A stretch of 37,805 nt of DNA from Bacteroidales bacterium UBA4230 (lineage in GTDB: Bacteria > Bacteroidota > Bacteroidia > Bacteroidales > UBA932). Location of the stretch: positions 1 to 37,805 of the forward strand of contig DGXO01000065.1 in NCBI GenBank assembly GCA_002395605.1, in the 5' to 3' direction. The position numbers were made by a program, and so were the translations under genes. Shown here piece by piece: positions 21,715 to 31,481 of this stretch. Below the pieces are notes generated by a model that was not told the DNA's origin, ran no database searches, and was given only the letters and a program-made list of their open reading frames with translations. Within the stretch, counting starts at the first letter, position 1; the number at the start of each line of letters is the position of its first letter.

Positions 21715-24700
21715 ATGAAATTCAAACTTTCACATATTATTGTGTCTGTACTGATGGTGCTGCTCCCGCTCACCCTGGCCGCCCAGACCCGTACCGTCCG
21801 CGGTACGGTGAAGGACCAGGGCGGGGAGCCGCTCGTCGGTGCCAGCGTCATCGTTGAGGGGACTTCCCGCGGAACGATGACGGGGGCCGACGGAAGCTTC
21901 CAGATCCAGGCCTCCGAAAAGGAGAACCTGGTGGTGAGCTTCATCGGCTTCGAGGACGTGGTGGTGTCCGCCGCCAAGTCCCCTCTCAGCGTTGTCCTTT
22001 CGGACGACAGCAACTTCCTGGAAGAGACGGTTGTGGTGGGTTACGGCGTCCAGAAGAAGGCCACGCTCACCGGTGCTGTTTCGGCCGTCACCAACAAGGA
22101 TATGGTCGTGACCAAGAACGAGAACGTGGTGAACATGCTCTCCGGTAAAGTTCCCGGCGTGCGTATTTCCCAGCGCTCCTCGCAGCCTGGTGAATTTGAC
22201 AATGCCATCGATATCCGTGGTATGGGTACCCCGCTCTTCGTGGTGGACGGTATTCCCCGTGACCAGGCATACTTCTCCCGCATGGATGCCAACGAAATTG
22301 AGTCGGTTTCCGTGCTTAAGGATGCTTCGGCCGCCATTTACGGTGTCCGTGCAGCAAACGGTGTAATCCTTGTGACCACCCGCCACGGCAGCGGCGACGA
22401 AGGCAAGTTTGACATTGACCTGTCCATGAACTATGGCTGGCAGAGCTTCCTCTATGTGCCCAACACGGTGGATGCCGCCTCGCACATGATGATGATCAAT
22501 GAGAAGTCCTACAACGGCTTGGATGGCAACTATCCCAACCGCGGCCTTGGAATCTACTCCTGGGAAAACATAATGGCCTATAGCAACGGAACCAAGAAGA
22601 GCACCATCTGGAGCGACGAACTGTTCAAGAACAACGTACCTCAGAGCCAGTACAACCTGTCCGTGAACGGCGGTTCCAAGAAGATCAAGTACTTCTTCAA
22701 CTTAGGCTATATGAATATGATGGGCTCGTACCGCAGCGGTTCCCTGAACTATCACAGGTTCAACCTCCGCTCCAACGTAGATGCCCAGATAACGGACCGT
22801 CTGCGTGCCAATGTCCAGCTGTCCGGTTACATGGACGAGAAGAATCAGCCGTTTACCACAATCTGGGCTGTGTACAAGAAGGCCTGGACTTACAGGCCCA
22901 CTTCCGAGGCTTGGATAGACGGAGACCATTCCCTTCCCGGCTGGGACGACCAGATGCTTGAGTCCGAGAACCCTGTGGCAGCCACCGATTCCAACTTCTC
23001 CGGCTTCCGTCAGGAAAAACGCTACAACCTCAATACCGCCTTCACCCTTACCTATGACATTCCCTATGTTGAGGGTCTTAACGTGCGTGCTTTCTACAGC
23101 TACGACTACTATACCACCAACAATACGGAGTATCAGAAGACTTATTACCTCTATGACAAGGACGGTGAAGGGAATCTGAGGAAATTTATCAGAAACAGTG
23201 GTGACGATTCTTACGTCCAGCGCTCCACGGATCCCAATTCCGGCCAGCTGATGCAGATTTCCGTCAACTACGACCACACTTTTGCCGGCGCCCATCACGT
23301 GGCGGCCATGGGAATGTACGAGCAGTCCTACAACCAGTGGGACAACTTCTACGCCCGCCGCACCATGATGCTTGACAAGCCTTACCTGTTCTCCGGCGAA
23401 GAGGAAAACCAGGTGGGTAAGTCCAATGGCCTTGGAGACCTTTCCCGCCGTGCATGGATCGGCCATCTGAATTATGACTTCAAGAGCAGGTACCTGCTGG
23501 ATTTCGCTATACGTCACGATGCCTCTTCCCGCTTCCCCAAGGCAAGCCGCTGGGGCTGGTTCCCCTCCGTTTCCGTGGGCTGGCGCATCAGCGAAGAAGG
23601 CTTTGTGAAGAACAACGCTCCCTGGATCACCAACCTGAAGCTGCGTGCATCCTGGGGTAAGCTGGGTGACGACGGTTCTGCCGGAACCTATCCTTCCATC
23701 TACACAGGATACAACCTGCAGGGCAACAAGGCCTGGATCTATGACGGTACGGTTGTCACCGGCGTAGATGCTGCGGCCATTCCCAATCCCAACCTCACCT
23801 GGTACACCGCCACCACCATGAACCTGGGTCTGGACTTCAACCTCTGGAACCAGAAGCTGGGCGGTACCTTCGAGATTTTCCGCCGCAACCGCAGCGGCCT
23901 GCTGGCAACTTCTTCCGTGGTGCTCCCCGGCACCGTGGGGGCTTCCATGCCGCAGGAGAACATAGAGAGTGACATCACCTTCGGCTATGAGTTCCAGCTG
24001 AGCCACCGCAACCGTATTGGCGAAGTGAGCTACAATGTGTCAGGTTACATGAGTGCAGCCAAGAACCGTTGGAACTACCATCTGGATTCCCCTGCCGGCA
24101 ACTCCATGGAAAACTGGTACAGGGACGCTGTCTCCGGCCGAAACAAGGACATCTGGTTCTCCGTTGAGGAGGCTGGCCGCTTTACAAACTATGCCGACAT
24201 CCAGAACCATCCCACAACAGGTTGGAACTATGGTAGCGGCACTCTCCCCGGAGACTACTACTACGAAGACTGGAACGGCGACGGCGTAGTGAACGACGCC
24301 GACCGCCACCCTGTTGCTTCTTACAATCTGCCCGTTTTCAACTACGGTATTACTATGGGTGCCGAATGGAAAGGAATAGATTTTACCATGAACTGGGCCG
24401 GCAGCGCCGGTGTTTACAGCGAGTACGGTGAAGTGTTTGGCGAGGTGGGTCCGTTCAACGGAGGCGCAGTCCTTGACATGTACCTTGACCGCTGGCACAC
24501 CGTAAACCAGTGGGACGACCCCTGGAACCCCAATACACAGTGGGTTTCCGGTTATTATCCCGCCACCGGACACAGCTTCACAACCGGAACAACCGGCATC
24601 AAGAACATGTCCTATATCAGGCTCAAATCCCTGGAGATTGGCTACACTCTGCCTGCCAAACTCACCCGTCGTGTTCGCATCAAGTCACTCCGTGTATATG

Positions 24701-24861
24701 TGAGTGGATATAACCTCCTAACATTCAGCGGCAACAAGTACATGGATCCGGAGCGTCCGGGTACCAAGGGCGGCGCCGCCCCCGCCGACGGCAATGTGGT
24801 CCTGAACTATAACTATCCTGTGAACCGCACCATCAATGTGGGCGGCTCCATCAAATTCTAA
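21715..24861 (+). CDS. SusC-family TonB-dependent outer-membrane transporter
   Basis: A 1048-residue protein of normal SusC length. It has a signal peptide ending in LTLAAQ, a carboxypeptidase-regulatory-like domain (TVRGTVKDQGGEPLVGASVIVEGT), a plug domain starting near EETVVVGYGVQKKATLTGAV with VPGVRISQRSSQPG, IDIRGMGTPLFVVDGIP and ANEIESVSVLKDASAAIYGVRAANGVILVTT, then a 22-strand barrel ending in an aromatic strand (INVGGSIKF). It imports glycan fragments with SusD using TonB energy. Followed by susD after 14 bases. Confidence 0.97.
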   Translation: MKFKLSHIIVSVLMVLLPLTLAAQTRTVRGTVKDQGGEPLVGASVIVEGTSRGTMTGADGSFQIQASEKENLVVSFIGFEDVVVSAAKSPLSVVLSDDSNFLEETVVVGYGVQKKATLTGAVSAVTNKDMVVTKNENVVNMLSGKVPGVRISQRSSQPGEFDNAIDIRGMGTPLFVVDGIPRDQAYFSRMDANEIESVSVLKDASAAIYGVRAANGVILVTTRHGSGDEGKFDIDLSMNYGWQSFLYVPNTVDAASHMMMINEKSYNGLDGNYPNRGLGIYSWENIMAYSNGTKKSTIWSDELFKNNVPQSQYNLSVNGGSKKIKYFFNLGYMNMMGSYRSGSLNYHRFNLRSNVDAQITDRLRANVQLSGYMDEKNQPFTTIWAVYKKAWTYRPTSEAWIDGDHSLPGWDDQMLESENPVAATDSNFSGFRQEKRYNLNTAFTLTYDIPYVEGLNVRAFYSYDYYTTNNTEYQKTYYLYDKDGEGNLRKFIRNSGDDSYVQRSTDPNSGQLMQISVNYDHTFAGAHHVAAMGMYEQSYNQWDNFYARRTMMLDKPYLFSGEEENQVGKSNGLGDLSRRAWIGHLNYDFKSRYLLDFAIRHDASSRFPKASRWGWFPSVSVGWRISEEGFVKNNAPWITNLKLRASWGKLGDDGSAGTYPSIYTGYNLQGNKAWIYDGTVVTGVDAAAIPNPNLTWYTATTMNLGLDFNLWNQKLGGTFEIFRRNRSGLLATSSVVLPGTVGASMPQENIESDITFGYEFQLSHRNRIGEVSYNVSGYMSAAKNRWNYHLDSPAGNSMENWYRDAVSGRNKDIWFSVEEAGRFTNYADIQNHPTTGWNYGSGTLPGDYYYEDWNGDGVVNDADRHPVASYNLPVFNYGITMGAEWKGIDFTMNWAGSAGVYSEYGEVFGEVGPFNGGAVLDMYLDRWHTVNQWDDPWNPNTQWVSGYYPATGHSFTTGTTGIKNMSYIRLKSLEIGYTLPAKLTRRVRIKSLRVYVSGYNLLTFSGNKYMDPERPGTKGGAAPADGNVVLNYNYPVNRTINVGGSIKF

Positions 24862-24875
24862 TGTAATACCGAATC

Positions 24876-26858
24876 ATGAAAGCATACAAATACATTTTGG
24901 TTGCAGCTGCGCTCGTGGTGGGTGCATCGGCCTGCAACAACCTGGACCTGGAGCCCAAGGGAATGCTGGATGACGGAACCCTTTTCAGTTCCGAATTCGG
25001 TGTTCGCAAGTACCTCGCAGGCCTGTACAACGACCTCCCCATCGAGGACTTCTGCTACAAATACGCCAGTGACGAAAAAGGCTACGGTACCATGAATGCC
25101 GCCGGTTACCATGTCGGTAACGTGTGGCAGGCCCTGAAGGGTTATGGCCCCACCATCGCCTGTGAGACTACCGGCCGCGGAAACGAAGACACCGCCGGCC
25201 AGTGGGGTTACTGGAACTATGACCGCATCCGTGAAATAAACGTGATGATAGAGAAGCTCCCCCTGTACAAGGACGCATGGGACGAGGGCCGTTACAATGA
25301 GATTATGGCCGAGGCCCGTTTCATCCGCGCCTACTACTACTTTGCCATGGCAAAGCGTTATGGCGGCGTTCCTATCATAGACAAGGTGCAGGATCCAACC
25401 CTCCCGCTGGAGGAACTGCAGGTTGAGCGTGCCACTGAGTACGATACCTGGAAGTTCATCTATGCCGACCTCAAGTTTGCCATGGAGAACGGAGTGTCTG
25501 ACAAGACCGCCGTCACCAGGGCCAACCGCTACAGCGCCGCGGCCCTCATGGCCAAGGCAATGCTGTGGGCAGGTTCCGTGGCCAAGTACAACCAGTACAC
25601 GGGCATTACCGGCCCCGCCACTGACGCCGGCCTCATGGGCATGGACCCCTCCGACGCCAAGGAATTCTTCCAGTACGCATATGATGCCTGCAAGATGATA
25701 GGCGACGCCGGATTCAGCCTTCACAAGGGAGCCGACAAGGAAAAGGCCTACACGGAGATTTTCATCGAGAATCTTGCCGGTGAGGAAGATATCTTCGTAA
25801 AGACCTTCGGCACACATACTACTACAGTGCCTTGGAACTCCACGCTGTACAGCAGCTATGACGACATGGTTCTGCCGAAGGGTACAAACATGGCCCAGAA
25901 CGTAGGCGCGGCCATCCACGCCACCTGGGACCTGGTGAGCCTGTACGAGACTCCGGCCATAGTTGACGCCGCCGGTTATCCCGTGCGCTTCAATTCCTAT
26001 GACGACTTCTGGAACACGGACGAGATGGAGCCGCGCTGCCGCGCCAACTTCTTCTTCTCCGGCATGACGGAGCCCGTCTCAGGAACCAAGCTGGATATCC
26101 AGCAGGGCGTATTCACAACGCTTTCGGCCAAGGCCGAAGACCTTACTCCCGAAGACAACAACTTCATTGCAGAGAATTGCATCAAGGAGCAGGACCCTGG
26201 CAAGACCCAGACTGTGGGAGCCTACGGTGAGGTGAAGATTACCGGAGCCAACGGCATCAAGCGCAACGGCGACGAAGGATACAGCACCACCGGAATTTTT
26301 GTACGCAAGTACATGAACTACAATGCCGATCCCGCCACCCGCGTACTTCACGGTTCCACCCAGAACTGGAAGGTGTTCCGCTATGGAGAAATCCTCATGG
26401 ACCGCGCCGAGGCAGCCTATGAACTGTATCTGGAGACGGGCAACACGGCTCTCCGTGACGACGCCTTCGACTGCGTGGCCCAGATCCGTGACCGTGCAGG
26501 CGCACACGCCCACACCTTCGCAGCTTCCCCGGCCGATATCGGCACTGCAAAATACGGCTTCCCTCTGGATGAGAACCTCCAGTACATCCGCGACGAACGC
26601 AAGCGTGAGCTGTGTATCGAGAACCAGGGAGAATGGGACCAGCGCCGCTGGAGGATCGCCCACATCCTTCTGGAAGCCAATTACTGGCCCCGCACCCTGA
26701 TGCCCTACAAAGTGCTGAGCGAGGACAAGTACATCTTCCTCAATGAAGTTGAGGTGTACGGCCGCCGCCTTACCTTTGACAAGCGCAACTACTACGAGGC
26801 CATCCCCGGCGACCAGATTAACAAGAACCCCAAACTGGTCCGCAACGACGGTTATTGA
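24876..26858 (+). CDS. SusD/RagB-family glycan-binding lipoprotein
   Basis: A 660-residue lipoprotein (lipobox GASAC, Cys20), somewhat long for the family. SusD marks: CNNLDLEPKG at the start, the MAEARFIRAYYYFAMAKRYGGVPI helix pair, RANRYSAAALMAKAMLWAGS, WKVFRYGEILMDRAEAAYEL, and near the end ERKRELCIENQGEWDQRRWRI, NKNPKL. It forms the lid on SusC and captures the oligosaccharide. Confidence 0.96.
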   Translation: MKAYKYILVAAALVVGASACNNLDLEPKGMLDDGTLFSSEFGVRKYLAGLYNDLPIEDFCYKYASDEKGYGTMNAAGYHVGNVWQALKGYGPTIACETTGRGNEDTAGQWGYWNYDRIREINVMIEKLPLYKDAWDEGRYNEIMAEARFIRAYYYFAMAKRYGGVPIIDKVQDPTLPLEELQVERATEYDTWKFIYADLKFAMENGVSDKTAVTRANRYSAAALMAKAMLWAGSVAKYNQYTGITGPATDAGLMGMDPSDAKEFFQYAYDACKMIGDAGFSLHKGADKEKAYTEIFIENLAGEEDIFVKTFGTHTTTVPWNSTLYSSYDDMVLPKGTNMAQNVGAAIHATWDLVSLYETPAIVDAAGYPVRFNSYDDFWNTDEMEPRCRANFFFSGMTEPVSGTKLDIQQGVFTTLSAKAEDLTPEDNNFIAENCIKEQDPGKTQTVGAYGEVKITGANGIKRNGDEGYSTTGIFVRKYMNYNADPATRVLHGSTQNWKVFRYGEILMDRAEAAYELYLETGNTALRDDAFDCVAQIRDRAGAHAHTFAASPADIGTAKYGFPLDENLQYIRDERKRELCIENQGEWDQRRWRIAHILLEANYWPRTLMPYKVLSEDKYIFLNEVEVYGRRLTFDKRNYYEAIPGDQINKNPKLVRNDGY

Positions 26859-26875
26859 TTTAACATCCATCGAAT

Positions 26876-27613
26876 ATGAAAAAGATTATATATACGATTT
26901 TGGGTGCCGCCCTTCTCATTGGGGCTGCCTCCTGTATGAAAATCGATAACTTCGCCGGTCCTGAGGCTCAGGTTTCGGGCAAGATTATTGACAAGACCAC
27001 AGGGGAGCCCATGCTGCTGGACCACGGCGTGAATCACATCCGCATCTGGGAGGTGAGCTACTCGTTGGATCCTACCCCTCAGGACCTTGCAATCAAGGAA
27101 GACGGAACCTATCAGAACACCAAGCTCTTCTCCGGCACATACAACATGCTGCCCCGTGACGGCGCCTGGTGGCCCTGCGACACCACTTACAACGTTGCCA
27201 TCGGCAAGAAGGGAACTGTCCAGGACTTTGAGGTTACCCCTTATCTGCACGTGATTGATTTCAGTGCCGACCTTTCCGGTACGGACCTGACGATGACCTG
27301 CAAGCTGCAGGCTCCCGTAACGGATAACCTCCCCCAGATTACCCAGGTGAGGGCTTTTGTGAACAACAACATGCACTGCGGCCCCGGAAACCAGATGAAC
27401 TACTACAATACGGATGCGTACCGCGTGAATGTCCGCAAGATGTGGAATGCTATAGGTGACGCCGACGGCAACCAGACCGTGGATCCGTACGTGGTAACGG
27501 TTCCCGTGAAGCCGGGCTACACTTATTGGGTAAGGATGGGGGTACAGCTGAACGACACCTTCAACAGCTGGAACCTTTCCAAGGTCATTAAAGTAGAAGT
27601 ACCTTCAGAATAA
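26876..27613 (+). CDS. DUF3823-type lipoprotein
   Basis: A 245-residue lipoprotein (lipobox GAASC, Cys20). The start CMKIDNFAGPEAQVSGKIIDKTTGEP and the later IKEDGTYQNTKLFSGTYNMLPRDGAWWP and TVQDFEVTPYLHV match DUF3823, a two-domain beta-sandwich protein that in Bacteroidota lies after susD. It is taken to be an accessory surface glycan-binding protein. The stop and the next start share one base (TAATG). Confidence 0.85.
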   Translation: MKKIIYTILGAALLIGAASCMKIDNFAGPEAQVSGKIIDKTTGEPMLLDHGVNHIRIWEVSYSLDPTPQDLAIKEDGTYQNTKLFSGTYNMLPRDGAWWPCDTTYNVAIGKKGTVQDFEVTPYLHVIDFSADLSGTDLTMTCKLQAPVTDNLPQITQVRAFVNNNMHCGPGNQMNYYNTDAYRVNVRKMWNAIGDADGNQTVDPYVVTVPVKPGYTYWVRMGVQLNDTFNSWNLSKVIKVEVPSE

Positions 27614-29202
27614 TGAAACTTCATTGTCAGTTATTTCTAACTATGGTAGCCGTGATTGCCTTCTCCTGTGAAAAGGAGGAGGTAATCCCCGGCGCCATCC
27701 AGAAACCGGAAAACGAGAAACCCGCCGCTTCTGAATATGCCGATCCCGGAGTTCCCGCCCATAATGACGGAGACCCCTATGACACCTACCGTGGCCTTAT
27801 TATGGCAGGGTATCAGGGTTGGTTTGGAACCCCCGGCGACGGTTCTCCCATGACGGCCGTTCCCAACCAGGGATGGTACCACTACCGTGAAAGCGAGCAG
27901 TTTCGTCCCGGTGTGCTCAGGAATTCCATAGATTTCTGGCCCGACATGAGCGAATATGAGAAGAAGTATGTGGTAGGTGACGGAGACGCCACCGGCTACA
28001 GCTCTCCCTTCATCATGCCGGACGGCTCCCATGCTACAGTGTTCAGCTCCTACGACGAGTCCACCGTGCTCACGCACTTCAAGTGGATGAAGGACTACGG
28101 CCTGGACGGCGTGTTCATGCAGCGCTTTGTGGGAGAGATCCAGGATGCCAAGCACAAGGACCACTTTGACAAGGTGCTTGCCCATGCCATGAAGGGCTCC
28201 AACGAGTACGGAAGGGCCATCGCCGTCATGTACGACATGGGCGGCGTGGTGCCGGAAAATCCCTCCATGGCTACTTCCATGGTGGCCGATGCCCAGCGCC
28301 TCATGGACGAGTACCAGCTGAAGGACCGTTCCAAGCAGAAGTACTACCTCTACGAGAACGGAAAGCCGCTCCTGGCCCTCTGGGGCATCGCTTTCAACGA
28401 TAACGGCCACCCGAAGCCGGTATACCTGGAACCGTTCATTGACCAGCTCATAGCCCAGGGTTGGGCCATCATGCTAGGCTGCCCTGCCTACTGGCGGGCC
28501 GGTGGAAACGACTGCGTTACCGGCAATGAGCACAAGAAACTCATTGAGCTCATCAAGAAGTGTGACGCTTTCATTCCCTGGTATGTTGGCCGATACGGCT
28601 ACGACAACTTTGAGAACTCCGACTGGCAGAGCCGCATCAAGGACGACATCGCCACGGCCAAAACCTATTCCACGGACGACCACGTGGTGGTTTATGCCCC
28701 CCATGTGTTCCCCGGCGGAAGCGACCGCAACATGCATCCAAACAACGGTTATCCCAGCGGAGACGCCTCTCAGACCGGCTTCCGCTTTGGCGGCAAGTTC
28801 TACTGGAAACAGTTCTACCGTGACCTCCAGAACGGCGCCCAGGCCATCTACGTGGGCATGTTCGATGAAATTGACGAAGGCACTGCAATCTTCAAGCAGC
28901 TCTGCGTAGGGGATGTCCCCTCCAATGTGGCTTACAAGAAGTCCTCCGTCCCTTCATCCTTCGACTACACCACTGACGACGACTACTGGGTAACGTATTA
29001 CAAGAATGGCAATTACCGGATGAACGGGAGTGAGCAGACTTCTTCCGATGTCCAGTGGAGCCAGTTGGCCTCCACGTTGGCCATCCAGTTTCAGGGCATT
29101 GACAGAGGAAAGGGCACTGACTACTATCTCTGGCTAACCGGACAGGCCCGCAAGATGATGAGGGCCGAGATTAAACTCACCGGGGAGATTCCTTCCCGCT
29201 AA
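27613..29202 (+). CDS. GH71/99-like lipoprotein hydrolase
   Basis: A 529-residue lipoprotein (lipobox AFSC, Cys19). After a linker come MAGYQGWFGTPGDG, DFWPDMSEYEKKY, FKWMKDYGLDGVFMQRFV, AVMYDMGGV and MFDEIDEGTAIFK. This is the GH71/GH99-like barrel. GH99 acts on internal alpha-mannosides and carries its catalytic pair in an EWHEGT motif. Here the equivalent is E419 and E422 in EIDEGT, so the pair is kept but its surroundings differ. Activity is therefore likely but specificity is uncertain. Directly after the Cys, EKEEVIP fits the K-(D/E)2 type of lipoprotein surface-export signal. The catalytic domain is paralogous to the gene at 30207. Confidence 0.82.
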   Translation: MKLHCQLFLTMVAVIAFSCEKEEVIPGAIQKPENEKPAASEYADPGVPAHNDGDPYDTYRGLIMAGYQGWFGTPGDGSPMTAVPNQGWYHYRESEQFRPGVLRNSIDFWPDMSEYEKKYVVGDGDATGYSSPFIMPDGSHATVFSSYDESTVLTHFKWMKDYGLDGVFMQRFVGEIQDAKHKDHFDKVLAHAMKGSNEYGRAIAVMYDMGGVVPENPSMATSMVADAQRLMDEYQLKDRSKQKYYLYENGKPLLALWGIAFNDNGHPKPVYLEPFIDQLIAQGWAIMLGCPAYWRAGGNDCVTGNEHKKLIELIKKCDAFIPWYVGRYGYDNFENSDWQSRIKDDIATAKTYSTDDHVVVYAPHVFPGGSDRNMHPNNGYPSGDASQTGFRFGGKFYWKQFYRDLQNGAQAIYVGMFDEIDEGTAIFKQLCVGDVPSNVAYKKSSVPSSFDYTTDDDYWVTYYKNGNYRMNGSEQTSSDVQWSQLASTLAIQFQGIDRGKGTDYYLWLTGQARKMMRAEIKLTGEIPSR

Positions 29203-29214
29203 CAAACGAAGACT

Positions 29215-30210
29215 ATGACTGTGAAAAAGACGATAACGCTTCTGGCCGTTCTGGCGGCGGCATCCATGGCCTTGTCCTGTGCCTGCAATAAGACGCAGGA
29301 CAAAGAAGAGGTGGTGGAGCTCCAGATGCCCGGCAATCCCTTCATTACCAGCCTGTACCTGGCCGATCCATCGGCCCATGTATGGCAGGACGGCCGCCTG
29401 TACGTATATCCGTCCCATGACAACGAGCCGCCCCGCGGCTGTGACCTCATGGACGGCTACCATGTCTTCTCTACGGACGACATGGTCCACTGGACCGACC
29501 ACGGCGAGTTCCTCCACTCCAGGGATGTGACCTGGGGAAGGGAGGAAGGAGGCTTCATGTGGGCTCCCGACGCCGCCTTCAAGGACGGAAAGTACTACTA
29601 CTATTTTCCCCATCCCAGCGGCTCCGACTGGAACAGCACCTGGAAGGTTGGAGTGGGCGTTTCCGATACCCCCACCATGGAGAATCTCAGGCAGCTTGGC
29701 TATATTGAGGGTCTTGGAGACGCTTTCTCCATGATAGACCCCTGCGTCTTTGTGGACGATGACGGCCAGGCCTACTTCTACTATGGCGGCGGCGGCCGCA
29801 TGATAGGCGCGAAGCTCAAGGACAACATGCATGAGATTGACGGCGAAGTCAAGACCATGACCGGCATGAAAGACTACCACGAGGGCCCCTGGGTGTTCAA
29901 GAACGGAAATAAGTACTACCTCATGTATGCCGACAACCACGTGGAACCCGGCAACCGCGGCGCCAACCAGCTCCGCTACTGCTGGAGCGACTCCCCTCTG
30001 GGACCGTGGGAGTACAAGGGAATAATCCTGAAGCCCACGGACTGCGACACTTCCCACGGCAGCATTGTTAAGTACAAGGGACAGTGGTACCTTTTCTATC
30101 ACAACTGTTCCATTTCCCATCAGGGAGTCCTTCGTTCCCTCTGTGTGGACAAGCTCTACTTCAATGAAGACGGAACCATCCGTGAGGTTCAGCAAACCAT
30201 GGCTAAATGA
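29215..30210 (+). CDS. GH43-family glycosidase lipoprotein
   Basis: A 331-residue lipoprotein (lipobox MALSC, Cys22). A single GH43 propeller with base D51 (ADPSAHVW), D175 (MIDPCVFVDDDG) and acid E223 (YHEGPWV), all intact. Long identical stretches with the GH43 half of the fusion at 11637 (PPRGCDLMD, HVFSTDDM, WTDHGE, YYYYFPHPSG, TDCDTSHGSIV, YKGQWYLFYH) show the two to be paralogs, but this one has no SGNH domain. Probably an arabinofuranosidase or xylosidase. It sits between the two GH99-like genes and its stop overlaps the next start (ATGA). An in-frame GTG at 29221 is a possible alternative start. Confidence 0.9.
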   Translation: MTVKKTITLLAVLAAASMALSCACNKTQDKEEVVELQMPGNPFITSLYLADPSAHVWQDGRLYVYPSHDNEPPRGCDLMDGYHVFSTDDMVHWTDHGEFLHSRDVTWGREEGGFMWAPDAAFKDGKYYYYFPHPSGSDWNSTWKVGVGVSDTPTMENLRQLGYIEGLGDAFSMIDPCVFVDDDGQAYFYYGGGGRMIGAKLKDNMHEIDGEVKTMTGMKDYHEGPWVFKNGNKYYLMYADNHVEPGNRGANQLRYCWSDSPLGPWEYKGIILKPTDCDTSHGSIVKYKGQWYLFYHNCSISHQGVLRSLCVDKLYFNEDGTIREVQQTMAK

Positions 30211-31427
30211 GAAAACTAGTTTCATTGCTTTTTTGGGGTTGGTTGGCAGGTTCCGCCGCTTTTGCGGTGGAACCTGTTAAATCAACAATCAGCTACGATT
30301 CATATGACGGCCTTGTAATGGCCGGCTACCAGGGCTGGTTCAACACACCCGGAGACGGTGCCGGACGAGGATGGCACCACTATGAACGGGGAGGCCGTTT
30401 TGAGCCCGGGTGGTGTACAATAGACCTTTGGCCTGAGGTCTCCGAGTACCCGGACCTCTATGATACCGCCTTCACTTTCGAAGACGGCACCGTGGCCAGG
30501 GTCCCGTCGTCACACGACTACTCCACCGTAGACACCCACTTCCGCTGGATGCAAGAGTACGGCCTTGACGGCGTTTTCATGCAGCGTTTCCTTGCCGAAA
30601 TAGCCAATCCTTCCGGCATGGAGCATTTCTCTACGGTACTTTCAAACGCAATGGAATGTGCCAACCGTTACAGCCGCGCCATTGCCGTCATGTACGACCT
30701 AAGCGGCATGCCGGCAGACGGTCCGGAACTACTCCTTTCAGACATAGATGCCATTGCGGCCCGCCACCATCTCTTTGACCATGAGGCCAATCCGTCGTAT
30801 CTCTACCACAATGGAAAGCCGCTTGTGGCGGTTTGGGGCGTAGGATTCAACGACAACCGGCGCTATGGTTACGACGAAGCCTCCAGGATAATCGAAGGCC
30901 TTAGGGAAAGGGGCTACAGCATTCTCATAGGCGTTCCCACCCACTGGAGGGAACTGAGGGCCGACACCCTCCCCGACAAACGCCTTCACGCCCTCATCGG
31001 CCGCTGTGACATTGTAATGCCCTGGTTTGTGGGCCGATATACTGAGTTCACATACCCGCAGTACCATAACCTTATCAAGGCCGACATTCGCTGGTGCAAA
31101 AAGCACAAGGTGGATTATGCGCCGCTTTGCTTCCCCGGTTTCTCCTGGGCCAACATGATGCGTCACGGGAAAGGGCTTCAGATTCCGCGTCAGGGTGGCG
31201 CTTTCTTCCAGGCGCAGCTGGATTTCTGCGTTTCGGCCGGGGCCAGGATGCTGTACATAGCCATGTTTGACGAGATAGATGAAGGGACGGCCATCTTCAA
31301 AATTGCCCGGAAAGTACCGGTCCCTGCCCCAAGAAGCGAGTTTGTTCCCTTGGATGAAGGCGTTCCGTCGGACCGCTATCTTCGGCAGGTCGGAGAAGTT
31401 TCCCGGCGACTCAAGCTTTCGAAGTGA
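30207..31427 (+). CDS. GH71/99-like secreted hydrolase
   Basis: A 406-residue paralog of the protein at 27613 with an ordinary signal peptide (LVSLLFWGWLAGSAAFA) instead of a lipobox, so it is probably periplasmic while its paralog is at the surface. Shared marks: MAGYQGWFNTPGDG, DLWPEVSEY, FRWMQEYGLDGVFMQRFLAE, AVMYDLSGM, YLYHNGKPLVAVWGVGFND and MFDEIDEGTAIFK with putative catalytic E356 and E359. It lacks the extra C-terminal region of about 60 residues of the paralog. Last gene of operon C. Confidence 0.82.
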   Translation: MRKLVSLLFWGWLAGSAAFAVEPVKSTISYDSYDGLVMAGYQGWFNTPGDGAGRGWHHYERGGRFEPGWCTIDLWPEVSEYPDLYDTAFTFEDGTVARVPSSHDYSTVDTHFRWMQEYGLDGVFMQRFLAEIANPSGMEHFSTVLSNAMECANRYSRAIAVMYDLSGMPADGPELLLSDIDAIAARHHLFDHEANPSYLYHNGKPLVAVWGVGFNDNRRYGYDEASRIIEGLRERGYSILIGVPTHWRELRADTLPDKRLHALIGRCDIVMPWFVGRYTEFTYPQYHNLIKADIRWCKKHKVDYAPLCFPGFSWANMMRHGKGLQIPRQGGAFFQAQLDFCVSAGARMLYIAMFDEIDEGTAIFKIARKVPVPAPRSEFVPLDEGVPSDRYLRQVGEVSRRLKLSK

Positions 31428-31445
31428 TTATTCTCTCATTGTCAA

Positions 31446-31481
31446 GGTACAAGATTCTTTTTTAATTTGTATTTTTGTACC
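31446..31481 (+). promoter_or_regulatory. Promoter region of the membrane regulator, with inverted repeat
   Basis: The -7 box TATTTTTG (31470-31477) ends four bases before the ATG at 31482. A perfect 7-bp inverted repeat, GGTACAA (31446-31452) and TTGTACC (31475-31481), flanks the core promoter and abuts the start codon. No -33 TTTG is at the right distance, and only one TTAA (31462) is present, not an array. It could be an operator for a separate or self-acting repressor. Confidence 0.45.

Noticed and set aside
22702..24006. 434-codon open frame on the minus strand
   Set aside because: Shadow inside susC, with no independent promoter or motif.
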